Source of the DNA: Campylorhamphus procurvoides
Taxonomy: Eukaryota > Chordata > Aves > Passeriformes > Dendrocolaptidae
Reading direction: 5' to 3'
NCBI GenBank assembly: GCA_013396655.1
Contig: WBMV01000295.1
Span: 164,215 to 228,214 of the forward strand
Length of the DNA stretch: 64,000 nt
Shown here: positions 10,452 through 23,988 of the stretch, piece after piece
How positions within the stretch are numbered: the stretch's first letter is position 1
Layout of the letters: each line of letters opens with the position of its first letter
Made by a program: the position numbers and the translations under genes
The notes under the pieces: model-generated
Databases searched by the model: none
What the model was told of the DNA's origin: nothing
The model's input: the letters and a program-made list of their open reading frames with translations, nothing else

Positions 10452-13400
10452 GTGGGTCCGGCCAGGGGGCTGGGGGGGGTTCCCTCGGGGTGCTCGCCAT
10501 GCCCTGGGAGGGCGCTCCGGGCCCCCGCAGCTGTCCGGGCTGCCCCGGGGCCGTGGGATCCCTGCGGGGCTGTCCCGCTCGTCCCAGCGCACGGGGAGGC
10601 GATCCAGGTGGTCCCAAGCTCCAGCTCCCCCTCCCCTGGGTGCCCCCGGGGTGTTGGTGTTGTGCTCCCCCCAAAACACGACGGGCTTTGGCGACATCGC
10701 TCAGGTTTTGTGCCCCGGAGCGATGGCAGGGACACGGCCGAAGTGCTCTGCGGGCACTTCGCTGTACTCGGGTTAATGTTCCTTTTTTTTTTGTGATACA
10801 CTTCAGTAGTCTCGGAGAGACTTAAGCGGGTGAGTAGATGCAGTACTTCTGTTAGCTGAACTGCTGCTAACATCTGTCAGAGGAAGAAGTAGCCTCTCAG
10901 AAAAGAGGAATGCTTCAAAAGTTGTAAAAATTACTCAGCAGACAGACCCAAGTCATCAATCATTGAGACGGTAGATTGATTTTTTTGCTAATAACTTATT
11001 TTCCTACAGTATAGGTATTAATGATTATTTTCAGTTTTAGTAGTGAGGTTGTAGGACTTCACAGGTGTGCAACTCCATTCAAGAAATTCAGAACTGTGCC
11101 CTGGGAAAGAAGCTCAAAATGGATCATACCTGGGCAAGGTGTCCCTTGGCTGTGTTGATTACCATCCATACATCTAACCATTGCTTTAAAATGCTGCTTT
11201 CTTTTCTCTTTCAGTTAAAGTTTCTGATGTTAATGCAGTAGTTGAAGGCCTGTGTCTTCTAACTACAGCTGTTGAAGTGACTCACTTTCTAGCTAACAAC
11301 ATGGGCTTTCTGAAAGTTGGGGTTTTATTCTGTGCTGTACAACCTACTTCCTTTCTACTTGCATCCTATCGCTCCTACCTCTCCAGTTACAAAGTTAGTA
11401 TATGGAATTTAAACTTGAAACCAGGGGAAGAGTTATTGTTTCAACTGGTTTGTCTACTGGAGTGGGGCACACTTGATACATAGTAGTCAGAAGTGAAAGC
11501 TGTGGTCATTGTTTAAACTGTTTTTCCCTGGTGCTCCACAGCACTGAAACAAATTCTTGAAGTTAATTATTAGCTCCATGTCCCTTTGAGATAGTTAAAG
11601 TGTGCTGGGTGCTTGGGTTTATGGAGTGGCTTTGCTATTAGATGTGCCAGGTGTTCCAGCTCTAGTTTTGGTAGAACTTAAAGTGCTCGATTAAGACTAC
11701 GTTTCTGTTTATTGTTTTCCATGTTTTGTTGTCATACTTTTAAATTATCATTGTTCTTTGTGCCTTACCTGTGGTGATTGAGGTTTTTTCTTATTTCAGG
11801 GTATGCTGTTCCTCCACCGACATCACAGCCAAACTATTCGAGCACGTACACCATTATTCAACAGCCTCCTACCACCACGTCTGTGGTAGTAGTTGGTGGC
11901 TGTCCTGCCTGCAGGTAAAATGGCTCACAAGCTGAGACATAAACTTAGTCTTGGGGTTTATTTTTTTAAGTGAGAGGTATCTGTATGGTTCCTTGATTTT
12001 CAGTGGCTTCTTGTTGTGTGTGTACTAGAATGGAGCTAATTGAAAAGGCATCAAGATGTAGCCTTTGTGGAGTGGCTTTGGTTTATGTAGTCTGAGCTTG
12101 TGTTGATGGGCTTGTGACAACTGCTATAAATAATACAAGGCACTTTACATAAAGCCATGAGTCTGTTCTTTATGATGGAGGAAGGTCTTTATGTGGTACT
12201 TTTAATGAAAAGGCACTTCAGTATCAGATGTAAAGGGTTAGTTCCTGGGGGAGAGGATGACAGGAAGTCCTTTCTGATGTGTTTATGATGATGGTGAGTA
12301 ACGTGATTTTATTGTGAAACTTTCTGTAATCTTTGACCATAGTAACTTCTGGTTTTCTGGCAGTCTTGTGGAAAAGCTTGTGGTGTGTGTCCCCATTCCC
12401 AACATCCAGACTGTGCAAAACAAGGCAGGGGAATTGTCAGTATATGCTGAAAACATCAGTGTTAAGGCTTTAAAGGATCTCTAAAAGTCCTTTTGTTGCC
12501 TGAAATCAAGAAAAAAAGGCTTTTGAGACAATATTAGTATAAGTAAAGTAGAGAGCAGTTCTTTAATGAAAGCCTTCAGGTGCACAGACTGTATAGGGGC
12601 ACACACAGCATAGGGGTCTTACAAATTAATGACACTACTTAATTATTGTATCTAGTAGGTTTATCCAAGAGAACCTTTTGCCCTTGGTGCCACCCTCAGA
12701 CCTGCCCTGTTGGAGCACCTCCAAGGGTTCTGGGTCTTCTATCTTGTTTTGTCTTGTTCTGGTCTGAGTGCATGTGTCCCAAACACGATGTCCTTGCTGC
12801 AGTCTTGTCCATCGGAAAGACAGTTAAGCAGAAATTCAGGAATGTGGCACAAACCATTAGAAACTGTTAGGAACTCTTAGCTGTTACCTCAAGTGTGAGA
12901 GACTATATAGCTATATAGAAATATACAAATATATAAAATATAAAAATATATAAAAATCCTAAGGTATCACTTTAACTCAGAACAGGGAGGTTAATAGACC
13001 TGACTAGAAGTGTTAGTCTGATGCAGTGATGGAAAGCAGAAGTGGCCAGCTGCTGTTTGGAGTTGCAGCAAGAGAACAACTTCCCCCTCGGACATCACAG
13101 CCATTAAAAATGGAGGAAGTCACTGGGTTTCCACACTAGTGCTGTAAGTCAGCTGTAGACCCTTTCAGTTCTCAGTTCTTTTCCCTGGATATGAGGTCGT
13201 GGATGAGGGCAGAGGCAGTTCAGGCGCTGCTGTGCCAGCTCTGACTCAAATGCAGACTCACTCCCCTCTGTTAAAGTGTATGGGAGTTACCCTGGGGCCT
13301 CTGGCAAGGAGACACTTGGTATCCTGCAGGTCTGAGCCCTTGCTTTCCTTTCAAAACATGTAGGAAACAGACTTGCCAGAACAGCTGAAGTGATGCCAGG

Positions 13401-16400
13401 CTGCAGAGTGGTAGAGGTGGTCATGTGGCAGGGCCTGTCCCCCAGGGGTCTCTTGGTTTTGCTGCAGTTGGTATCTGAGGGTCAGTGCCTGCCTTCAAAG
13501 GCGGATTCAAATCGGAAGTGTCTTGTGGTGCTGTGTAAGAACAGGTGCCTGCTGAAATGCCACTAGTTAAGGCTGAAAAACCTGTACCAGCCAGAGCTAT
13601 TGATCTAGAAGGTGTGTGTTTTAAACAGTGAGGGAAAGCAAGTGCTGAGCTGTCCAGAGGATGTGGTAGATCCTGCCACCTGAGTGATGGCATCAAATGC
13701 TGATGCTGTAGCTCAGCCAGGAGACAGGACAGAGGTTGTGCATTGCTTGGTGAGAGGCAGGCAGTGTGTTATACAGGCCTTGTGGCCCTGAACATAGAAC
13801 AGCCCAAAACCTTTTACTGTGGAAGTGGTCTTAGCAATAACTTCAGATTGGTAGGCTCTTGCTACTATTCCTATTCTTTTTTCTTTTTAACCTCTAGAAA
13901 TTATCCTGGAATAGTCTAGGAGAGACTTTTGAAACAATCATTTGCAAATACAGCATATAACTTCAGCCAGATTTGGGAAAATGAGCAATCTGTTCAGTGT
14001 TTTTAAGTGACCTCACTTGAATTGTTTTCTTAAGTCATCAGATGTGCTCTGCTGGAACTCATTGTGGACTCTCTCCTAAAGCAAAATACACTTCACAAAA
14101 ACCTGATTTACTCTTGGATCCTCAGTTTTTGTTTTAGGCTGTGAAAAAAATAAGTTGTGAGGAGAACTCTGACATCCTGACTACTTTGAGGCCAATACTG
14201 CACTGCTTAAACTGTAGGACTCTTCTCAGTACTGGAGAAATACTCTGGGTCGGGGAATCCTGAGGATGAGCAGCTGTATCTAGTAGTGGTGTGTCCTAGT
14301 CTGCTTTGCAGTATCACTGGGTTTGTTCCTAGTTGTCTTTACAACAAAACTCAAGTGTCAGAGTAGGAGGGAAAACTCTGATTACTTGTCTTTTGAGTCA
14401 GTATGGAATTGGTAGCCTGGTAGTTAAGAGAAAGGACAAGGAGGCTGGGTTGGAAGCAAAATATTGGAAATATTCGTGGGAACCTGAAGGGTCAGGGTCA
14501 TGTTCTGGAAGGTTACATTGGCTGCTTCTCTTAGAGAAAGAACTCTTAATCCTCTTTGAATTCTCAAGACCTTAAACACAGTTCTAGTTCACTTTCTCGT
14601 CCTGGAAACCTATTTTATGAAGAATGCAATATGCATCTACTCTCTGAATACAAACTGAACAGAAAAGTTGTTGAAAGGGTATTCAAAAACACAAAAAGCT
14701 ATTAATGGTACATAAAAAGCTTTGTCATTAAACTACCAGGTCAGTTGTCTTCTTACTTTTCTGATTTGATGGTGTACATGATTGCTAGAGAAGTCCATCT
14801 GTTTTAGATCACCAGGAAAAAGGCTTGTTTGTGGTTGTGGAATAATGGCTAAAGGCCATTGAGGATTTCTGCCATCAGAAATACAAAGCAGTCTTTTGCA
14901 CTATGGCATGTATTAACATTGTTAATTGAAATAAAAACCATTTCCAACTTAAAATATATGGTGTTGAGGAGAAATACACAATTATTTGGATTGGTGTCTA
15001 TTTTACTGCAGTCACGAGTGATCTTGGCATTAGTGAGCTGCCTAGAGCAGTTGATCTTTAGGCTTTATTTGATATTCAGCTATAAAAGGTACAAAGGATC
15101 TCCAGAAGCAGCTCTCAGGTGTGTGGCATACCCGTGGTCACTGGGTAATTGCAGTCTTTCCCTTGTGTCTCTGAAGCATTGCTGCCATCTGAGGGGTGAC
15201 TCTCCTGCCTTGCAAGCTGTGCCTCTTGCTTAGACCTATTTGTTAGTCACATCATGCTCATTCATAATCGGTCAGTGTTGTTTTCTAATTACAGACTCAG
15301 GATTAATGTGTGTCCCATCCTTCCTTGCATTATTAGGATGTTTTGGGTGGTTGCAGTCCTGTTGTCTCAGCGTTCCTCTCCCAACCCTGATGTATAGAGA
15401 GTTAAACTGAGCTGTGGAATGTTGCCAGCTTTAGTCTTCTAGTTGGTGTCCAGCTATCAGCCAGGTCCTGCTTTTAAACTGTTTTGTGTTCCCAAGTACA
15501 GATTGAGTCACTACAGACATTACTGACTTTTGAGGTCCGGCTGTGCAATTGTCTTTTTAGCTTGGAGAAGGCAGCCTGGCTGCTTCCCTCGTGGTCACTT
15601 TCATTTTCTCTTTCTCCATCTCCCATTGTTGGGTAGAACTAACCGCAAAGGAATGTTTGCTTTCCTGTTACTTAACAGAGGAAAGATCCCTTTAAAAACT
15701 GTGAATACATTCCCTTGATCTGATGGTTGCAAAAGCCAGTTTCTTCAAAGTCTGGGAGAAGAGCCTATGATGGGCCCCACTGGATTCTGATTTTCCTATT
15801 TAAAAATATTCAGTTGCCTGGGAGAAAGGGTGAAGGAAAGGACATCACACTGCTGTGTTGTGGCAGCTTTCACTTCTGGCAGATCCAGAGCATCTGCTGG
15901 AGAGCCATTGCAGTGGGTCCCAAATTCTGCCAGCACTGAAGCCTCCTCTAGGACTGGAAGATGAGACAAGTTTGAATAAAACCGTGTTTATTCTCAGATC
16001 TCTTAAAGCATTCTCCCTGCCACAGGTGTGGGGTTTTTTTTATTTGTTAGGTTTTTTTTGCTTGACTTGACAAAGTAGTAAGTTGTCAGATTTTGCTTGA
16101 GATTCTGTTTCCTTCAATTAAATGCATGTCTCCCAAGGGAACAGACTCTGGGAAAATTGCACTTCACTGATCAGGTCCTTTAGAATTTCAGTCTTTTGCT
16201 TTTACTTTCACAATTTTAGTCCCAAGTACTGTTTGGGGTTAGATAAGAGGCTGCTCAGGATGCAGGTTTTTTGTAGTTATTCACAACAACAATATTTAAA
16301 CTTTATGTAAATATTCTGAATATGATTTCATAGTATGTACTGGTTAGATATGAAAGGAAGTAAAAGAATAAAAGGTACAACAGAGCATCCAGCTATTTAG

Positions 16401-19400
16401 AGAGCACGTATGAAGTCTGAGGCAAACCTGTGGGTTTTTGGTTTCCAGTAGCAGGCTGACATTGAGAGAGATCCTTTTGAACCTTGGGAGCGAAGCCAGC
16501 TTTGAAGTCCCTTTTGCAGAGTGCCGTGCAGGGGGATGGCTGCAGCAGGTCCTGCTGCTGGTGTGTCACACACTGCCAGCCTGGGCTGGGCTCGGGGCAC
16601 TCCCACAGCAGCCTCTCAGGGTGTGCTGGGCTGGGTGTCCACCCCAGTGTCTGCAGCGCTTGGGCTGCCACATGCAACACTGGCTCACACACGTGATTGC
16701 CAAGGGGAAGGCCTAGGTCTGGCAGAGCTGTTTGGCATTTCTGACTAGGAGAGCTCGAAGTTCCCCCGCTCAGCCTGACAGCCGCTGCTCTGCAGGGAGT
16801 TTCTCCCTAAGCCCCAGGGAGAGGAGGGGAGGGGTAAGCCTGTAGCAGGGTCCCAAGTGAGAACACCATAGCTCTGGCTGCCTCTGAGGGACTCTCTTGT
16901 CCTGGGCTGACGTGATTTGGGGACAGTAATCAAAACATGTTTTTCATATAAATGAGACTTTTTGTGAATATGTTCCCTAATGGGACTGTATAAACATGAT
17001 AATCTGGTCCCTAGTGCCCAGTCTGCCATTGGGCCTGAGTTACAGCATGGTTTTTTGTTATCCATGTCACCATTTGTGTTGGAGAATACTTGTCTGTACA
17101 GTGATAATTACAATTTCTTTGTAGCAGTGAGTTGTTCTGGGAAAGAGGAGAAAACTGGCCGTGTTTGTTGGTCACCAGAGGTGGTACCGATTTGGCTGTG
17201 TGTGCAGATGAGGAGGAAGAACCACATGAGGGCTCTGTCTGGTGCATTCTGATAGAAGTTCACCATGAGAGAACTCCACTGGCATGCTGAGCCCTGTGTG
17301 TGAGGCTGGAGGCTGGTGTGAAGCCATGAGGCTTGGCTCCTAATTAGTGTGTTCTCAGAGCTGGGATTAAAGCACTGGTGCTCCTGCATTAGAGAAGGCT
17401 GGTGATTTGGAGGCATTTCAGGAAAACAACAGCCAGACACAGGCTGTTCCCATTGCCAGAATTTCTCTGGCTCTGCAGCCAGCCCACTGTATAGGAATGG
17501 GGTCTAAAGCATAAGGAAATTCAGATAAATCTGCAACTACTGTCACATCTCTTACTTGAAGGTGACTTTGAAGGATAATTGCATTTACATGTATGTACAG
17601 CTTGTGTTGAGGAGGGCAAGCCATGGCTACACAGAGATTTGGGGTCTCTTTATTGGTATGCATCAGCCATTCAAGATGCCATCAGGCTGAGGCTGGAGGA
17701 GCTGACACCCTTTTTCATGGAAATTAAAGCTGTAAACATCCATTGCTGACTCAGTTGTGTATATAATTGTCAACTCTTTTTCTTGTGCTGTTTGCAGGTG
17801 AGATTTAAACATATTTAATATAGCTGCTGCATTAGCCAGGAGATGATAAAGAAAGGCTCTCTGGTTTTGTTTGCATGTTCAAAATTAAAGATTTAATGTG
17901 GAATTTCCAGAGTCTATGATTGTTCCCAGTCTGATGTTTCCATTGAAATCTAAAGTTTGAAATTCAACCAACCTTAGTGGGAGGACATGGGATATTGGTT
18001 TGAAAACTCCACTTGATTGATCAGTGAGGGAGTAGCTGTGCAGAGGAGAGGAGCCTTCTCAAGTGCAGTTGCTTTTCAGGTCTTGCAGATCTTGTACCAC
18101 CGGCCCATCTCTGATTACCTGGACTGACCCTTTGAATATATTTGTAAGGGCTAAAAAATGCTGATAAGCCCCATATAAATACTGTGATGTAGTGATAGGT
18201 CTGAAAATGCTTGTGTTAAATCATACCAATGCTGTGTTCACAGATCTCATTATTGGCCCTCTGATCCTAAGCATTTGACTTAAGATCTTAATGTTTGAAG
18301 GCTTAATTTGAAAAAGGGAGTTGTCTGAAAAATAATTTAGTTTTTAATACTTGTCAGTGGCAGTAATTGACCTTACTATATGGAGTTGGCAGCTGCAGTT
18401 ATAGCTTAAATCCAAGATGATGCTTGCAGTATAAATAAACTTTTCCACTTTATTTTTAGAGTGGGAGTGGTGCAGTTATAATCAGCTTTTATGTGGTTTA
18501 TGCTGTAGAAGAAAATTTATGTTTGGTTACATTAGTGAATCTACAGTTTGAATATGGAGTCTCTAATGACTCTGTTAGTAGCTCAGGTAAGATATAAAAG
18601 TAAAACCGAAAATATTCTTCGTCTCCTGGATAAAAAGTATTTTTTTCCCTTTTAAATTTAGTAACTGGCTAAGCAGTGATTGGGTAAGTGTTCATCTAAA
18701 ATTAGGTGGTGACACAAACCAGCAGAAGCCAGGAAGAGTTTGTGTAGCTAATGCTGCAGTAGTGGTGACACTGTTGTAGATGTGACAGGAACTGGCTCTG
18801 AAGCCACAGGTTTACTGTGGGGGCCGTGCAGGTACAATTCTGAGCAGCTTCCCAGGCACTGCCCCCTGCCAGCAGCACTCCCTGTGCTTTGCCTTTCCCT
18901 CCCTGGGCCTTTTCCCTGGATCTGGTCTTGAATACGGATGGCAGGTTTTGAATTTTTATTTTTACTTGGCATTTTGCATTACCACAAAACACTTGTGTTT
19001 AACTCCATTTACGCAGAAGGGAGTTTAAAATAAATTCTATTTAAAGTGTCTGGGACATGTGCTGACCAATAGACTTGGGCCTTTGCAAGCTGATTAAGAG
19101 GGTTGATTGGAATGGGTTAGGCTGCAGCCATCACTGCTTGGGGCTGACCAGAAGTACCCTGATGGATCCCTCCCTAATGTTTAATTAGTGTGTTTATTTT
19201 GTAAGGTCACATCGATAGCTTGCTTATACTCTTAACTAGACACACTGGCTTACTTGCCACAAATGTAGACTTCAGGGCAGGAAGGGGATATGGAATTAAT
19301 AAGAGACAAGGGGAAGATTTCAAAACAGTAGCAAAGCAATGCCTGCAGGAGGGGAATGCTCAGTGTGTGTGAAAGGGAAAAGTGGCATTAATGTGACAGC

Positions 19401-22400
19401 AAAGCAAGGCAGGAAATACCCCAGCTGTAGTGTGCTGTGTACTGCACTTAGTGTGCATTTCCAGAGTAATGGGATTGGTGATGTCATTGGACTGCCTGGC
19501 AAAGGGGCTTTGCCTTTCTTGGATGGAGCTGTAGTAGTGAAACTGCCTCAGAAACATCCCCAGTGTGTCTGATCCTCTCTGTACAGGCAGTGTGTGACTG
19601 GGTTAACCTGGGGGCAGGGCAAAAGGAGAGGCCTCACCCCAGGAGCTTCTGCTTTTTGTTGAGTCTGAGGGTGCTCAGCATTTCGTGCAGTTCTACAAGT
19701 GCAAATGGCCAAATTCAGCTGCTGTATCCAGACTGGATATGGCTGAAAGCTGCAGTGTCCTTTTTGCCCCTTTGTATCTCTAACTCTTCTGGCTCTCAGG
19801 TCCAGAATCCCTTTGCATTCCAGCCCTAGTACCAGAGTCTTCCCAGGAGATGGCACTTCCAGTGGCACATCTTTTCCCTGGTGAATGAAGGCAATGGTAT
19901 GAGAGCCTGATTTGCTGACTCCATTCTGTAATTACAGTCTAATTTTGAGGATCACTTGCAATGTTATTTTGCAGTTTAACTGTCTAGATGCAGCCTAGAG
20001 AAAGAGGTTGTACAGCAAAACAATTTTTCTGAAGCTTTCCTGTGAGCCTCAAGCCATGCTACATAACCCCATCGTACAAGTGATGTCATCAGGCAGGACA
20101 GCTGGGGGAAATCTCTGGAAGCAAGGGTTAATGTGAGGCTCCTCAGCTCTGCTTTAAAAGTCAGTCTAGTGAAAAGCATCTCTGCTTGGGTTAGTGTGCT
20201 CTGAACTTGACCTAGCAAGCAGATTTTGATGTTTCCTGGCACAGACTAAGGATATAACAACTGGTTTGGGATTAGGAGTTGAGAGTTGGGTAGCAAGGGT
20301 AAATTGATGTGATCTATATTTTTTTTTTCCATATTTTTTTCCTTTTGACTCTTGTTAATCCACATTCTTTTTTATTTTAATTATTTTTTTTAAATTAGGA
20401 CCAAAGCTGTATACCGAGTTGTGGATGAAGCATTAATATTCTATATTATGTGAGAAGAGTTTACTTTATGCCTCTAGGATGCTTGCCTATTTTTCAGTGG
20501 TGACAGTGCCCACTGTTCTGTTCATGATTTTTCAGTAACTCCTTCCATGTTTTTTACCCCAGCAGTGCTGTCCCTGCCTGGTTTCCCTATTGCTATTTCC
20601 CTCTGGGGAATGCTCTGTGGTGAGAGAGGCAGGGACGCAGGCACTGCTCTGACAGGCTGATGGGACTCCTGGGCTAAAGTTCTTTGTAGAGGGACACTAG
20701 GCACAGACTAAAGAAAGAAACATTAACCAAGCTGTGCAAATCCTGTTTGCTGTGTGCTGAGGTGATGCAGGGCGGGTGCTGGGAGTCAGTGACTCTCACA
20801 CCCCGCCAAGCCAAGGGTGACTTTGGGCTTCACAGCACAGTGGCCTGGGCTCCCCCAGTGCTGGTCAGCACTGTGTGCAGGGGCACAGAATGTGTTTGTT
20901 GTGTGCTTGGAGTGGGGTAGACAAGACACCTTTTTCTCTGACCTTCCCAGGCCCACTGCTTATGGAGCCAGCACGGATGTGAAGGCTGGTTGGTGACACA
21001 CAGAACTCTGCTCATCATTATTGTCACAAGAAATGCTTGCAGTATCACCCAGGCAGATGCAGACATTGCCAAGCCTGACCTACAGAGTAGGTCACAGAAA
21101 CATTCCATAGTGCTGTTTCCAAGGAGCTTGCTCTTGGCTGGTGCTGAGTGTCTGTAGTCCATGGTCAGTATTAAAACTAGGAGCTGAAATGAAAGTAGGA
21201 CTCTGTTGCCTCCAGACATTCTGTAAGGCAGCAACTCGTTGTGGCAGGAATCAGAATTTGATTCAAATGCAAATCCCAGTAGTGAGCTGGCCCTGCTGCC
21301 TGGTGGGGCAGTGTGTTTGGGGTGGGTGCAGGCTGTGGTGCCCTTCTGGAGATGTAAGGGAATCTATGGGTCAAGAAGAAAATGCCACTGTTGCCTTAGG
21401 TTAGATTGCTTATACATTGCTCTTCCTCCAGCTGGAGAATGAGGTACTACTGATACAACTATTGTATGAAGAACTCAGTAAATGTAAGGGATTTTTAGTA
21501 CTTCTGCCATTAGCAATAGTACCTGTGGGTGACATGCCAGAACCATTGAGAGTGGAATCCATGTGGTGACTTAAGCATTAGTCTTAATTTTTTGAGTTGT
21601 TCCCTTAAGGAGTGTTATCTGAGGACATGAAAAGATAAAACTGCTGCTGGGATCAGTGGTTCCCTGACAGTTCCTTTATACCAGATACAAAGCTGGCTTC
21701 TGTCACAAGGATTCTGCAAACAGAAATAAAGTGCATCAAAATGGGGGAAAGCTTAAGGTGAACATGAAGTTGTGTAAGCAGCAGAATATCAAGAACACTT
21801 TGAAAGGCCTTTGGCTCTGATGATGGTTGAGAGAAAGGCGAATGTTTCTCAAGTTGAATGAGGTTGCAGTGTTTGAGCCAGTTGCTGTAAGGAAATGGTC
21901 TCTGAGCCTGCGCCTTCCTTCCTTCGCTCTGTTGATACACAAGAGGCTGTCCCTGAGTGCTCTGAGGGAAACAGCAGCTCCTTGGCCTCAGTCTGTTCTT
22001 CAGGGTCACTCAGCTCTGTTTGTGTTGACTTTGCACCGGGCAATCTAAGAGGATACATCTTGTTTGAGTGTTTTGCTAAACTCCAGCAAATTTTTTCTGT
22101 AGTAAAACTGTGCAAATCTCTGACGTCTGAATACTGTTTTCATTTTGGGGAGTGCTCAGATACAACACATTAGAAAGGAGTCAGGGACTGAAATTGAGGG
22201 AGATTTCTGCTGTTGCTGAAAGAGAATTTTTCAGGTAGGGTGGTCATGGAGTTGGGACTCAGCTGGAGCCAGGTGACATCAACAGTGGGTTCTCCTGCAG
22301 TTCTAAAGGGACATTTCTTTTTGAAAGTAGAAATGAGGAACAAACTCCAAACTGTATCTTGCTCTGTAAAAGGTGTGGTTTTTAGTGACTGCCAAATCAC

Positions 22401-22598
22401 AAAGTGGTAACTTGGGGGCTGACTTGGTGGGTGTCCTTGACTGAGTGTGTTTTCCCTTTTTGCAGGGTTGGCGTGTTGGAGGACACCTTCACCTGTCTCG
22501 GTGTTTTGTGTGCCATTGTATTCTTTCCAATTGGGATTCTGTTCTGCCTTGCATTGAGGCAGAGAAGATGCCCTAATTGTGGGGCAGCTTTTGGCTGA
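10280..22598 (+). CDS. BRI3: BRI3, brain protein I3
   Basis: Three coding exons (10280-10451, 11800-11914, 22466-22598) join in phases 1 and 2 to give 139 residues. The N-terminal half is rich in Pro, Tyr and Gly, with PPxY motifs PPAY (11-14) and PPPY (45-48). An acidic dileucine-type signal DSKPLL (2-7) precedes them. Then come [11 protein letters not shown] with a CPxC pair (92-95), a hydrophobic membrane segment at about 103-126, and a basic tail with CPNC (131-134). Known of the family: a small lysosome-associated membrane protein of incompletely defined function, 125 aa in human. The extra length lies mainly in the proline-rich N-terminus. The ATG context is strong (A at -3, G at +4). 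It is transcribed away from TECPR1 and converges on BAIAP2L1. Identification is firm; the LITAF-like zinc-ribbon reading of the paired CPxC motifs is inference. Confidence 0.98.
10452..11799 (+). other. BRI3 intron 1
   Basis: A 1.35 kb intron, GC-rich at its start as the tail of the CpG island and AT-rich later. No other feature recognised. Confidence 0.95.
11800..11914 (+). CDS. BRI3: BRI3 exon 2
   Basis: Preceded by the acceptor cttatttcag and followed by the donor gtaaaa. Encodes [15 protein letters not shown] through [10 protein letters not shown], entering in phase 1 and leaving in phase 2. It carries the first CPxC pair. Confidence 0.97.
11915..22465 (+). other. BRI3 intron 2
   Basis: A 10.6 kb intron. 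It holds an AT-rich simple sequence at 12904-12957 and a T-rich block at about 20315-20395. Many short open frames occur on both strands, but none resembles a known protein or shows matching splice signals. I recognise no snoRNA, tRNA or transposon here. Confidence 0.85.
12904..12957. repeat. AT-rich simple sequence
   Basis: Imperfect repetition of tata/ataaaa units within BRI3 intron 2, with little else than A and T. Confidence 0.8.
22466..22598 (+). CDS. BRI3: BRI3 exon 3 (coding part)
   Basis: Preceded by the polypyrimidine acceptor ccctttttgcag. Encodes [15 protein letters not shown], the membrane segment and the C-terminus [11 protein letters not shown], then TGA at 22596-22598. Confidence 0.98.
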
Positions 22599-22850
22599 GG
22601 GGGTGGATGTGGATGTGCTTCCAGAAGCTACAACTGTTAGCCTACTCTTTCTAATGTAAATGTCATGTACAATCATTTTATTTGCTTCAGACCTGTTTTG
22701 TAAAGTGTGAAGAAATTTAGTCTCTTGCATGTAATTTAAACTTTTAATCTTTTATGAGCATGTGCATTGCAAAACATGAAAACCTGACTTGTTTTCCATG
22801 TTTAGTGGCACCTGTTGAAAACTAAATAAAATTGCTTTTCCTTTTGCAAT
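22599..22850 (+). other. BRI3: BRI3 3' UTR
   Basis: Follows the stop codon and ends about 20 bases after the AATAAA at 22825-22830. The end point is inferred from the signal and the GT-rich sequence after it. Confidence 0.75.
22825..22830 (+). terminator. BRI3: BRI3 polyadenylation signal AATAAA
   Basis: A canonical hexamer about 230 bases after the stop codon. Downstream sequence (ttgtgg ... gtgactgatgtgtctg) is GT-rich, as expected for a cleavage site. Confidence 0.85.
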
Positions 22851-23960
22851 CCTTAACTTGTGGATAGATTATTAAGTATGTGACTGATGTGTCTGATACC
22901 ACGTAGTCTGAAAGCAGTTACTAGTCCTGGCTACAACAAAGGATAAGTATTTGCCAGAATCCTTATGCTGATGATAAACCATGGGTTAAGGCTGTACTTG
23001 TTTAGGACATCAGCTATTTGAGGAAGTTTTTGCAAGTGTACTGCACCTGGACTCCCAGCCCCTCTGCAGGCACAGGTAAGGATACACAGTCAGAGCCCTG
23101 CTTTGATTAGTTAAGGTTTTGCTCCGTGCAGATGTGTTGGTTCACAGACAGCAGAACCTTCTGCCTGCAGCAGGGCCCTCCCCTCTGGGGCACTGCCAAC
23201 CATGAGCTGCCCTGGGTAAAGGTTTTTGCATGTTAAGTGTTTAATTCTGAGACTGAATTAGTGCCAGCTTGACTTGCCTCTAACATACTTTAGAAAATGG
23301 GCTCAGGTGTAAGTTAGTTACCCTTCTGAACAGTTGGTGTTTCACAGTGGAGTGGTGGGTATTTATGCAGGGCTCTCCAGCAACAGTGGCCTTGAACTTG
23401 AAAGGCAGTCTGAGAGGAGCCAGCACATGCTCATATACTATTTTTTGATATTAAGTAAGTGAAAGGCATTTCACATGACTTGAATTCACTGTTTATGGTA
23501 GTAGCAATAGGCACCACAAAGCGAATGATCCAGGAGAGGCTGCAGGAAGTGTGCATTTATGTAAAGAATGATTGGGAGTAACAATTAATCACTGGCAGCA
23601 GCCACAGCACAGACTTCATAGCAGGTGGGAAGTATCCTCTGAGCTGTGCAGGGATGAACCACCTGCTGCTGATGCAGAGAAGAGTGAGTTTCCAGTATTC
23701 TAGGCTGATTTCTGAGGTGATTATTGCTGTAGGAACAGGCTCTGCTGGATTTACCACTTCTGAGCCTGAGGTAACAAACTGCTCTGCTCTGCTTGTGGCT
23801 GAAGTTAAAAGCTCAGTTTCACTTCCCTGAGCTCCTGCACTGCCAGCACTGAGGCCTTTGCTGGGCTTCTGAACCCCAGCTTTTCAAACTTCAGCTCTTT
23901 CTCTTGCGGGGAGGCTGCAGGAATGGAGGAACTTCAAAGGCAGCTTTTTATACTGGAACT
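22851..23960. other. Spacer between convergent BRI3 and BAIAP2L1 3' ends
   Basis: About 1.1 kb with no recognisable gene. It may contain longer alternative 3' UTRs of either neighbour. Confidence 0.6.
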
Positions 23961-23982
23961 TGAGAAAAAATCATGGCACTGC

Positions 23983-23988
23983 TTTATT
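23983..23988 (-). terminator. BAIAP2L1: Second candidate BAIAP2L1 polyadenylation signal
   Basis: A second minus-strand AATAAA about 680 bases after the stop. Which signal is used cannot be decided from sequence alone. Confidence 0.5.

Larger units (their letters stand above)
10010..10750 (+). promoter_or_regulatory. BRI3: CpG island and promoter of BRI3
   Basis: Very GC-rich, CpG-dense DNA spans the BRI3 start codon and the beginning of intron 1. It includes a CACGTG E-box at 10073-10078. The left edge overlaps the CR1 fragment. The transcription start probably lies between the CR1 tail and 10280, but no TATA box marks it. Confidence 0.7.

Noticed and set aside
10002..10873. Open frames of 229-248 codons on both strands over the BRI3 promoter
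   Set aside because: Same GC-rich effect. The only frame supported by homology and splicing is the BRI3 exon 10280-10451.
22170..22730. A 186-codon minus-strand frame antisense to BRI3 exon 3 and its 3' UTR
   Set aside because: It is a shadow of the real exon with no domain or start context, and it runs through the 3' UTR.
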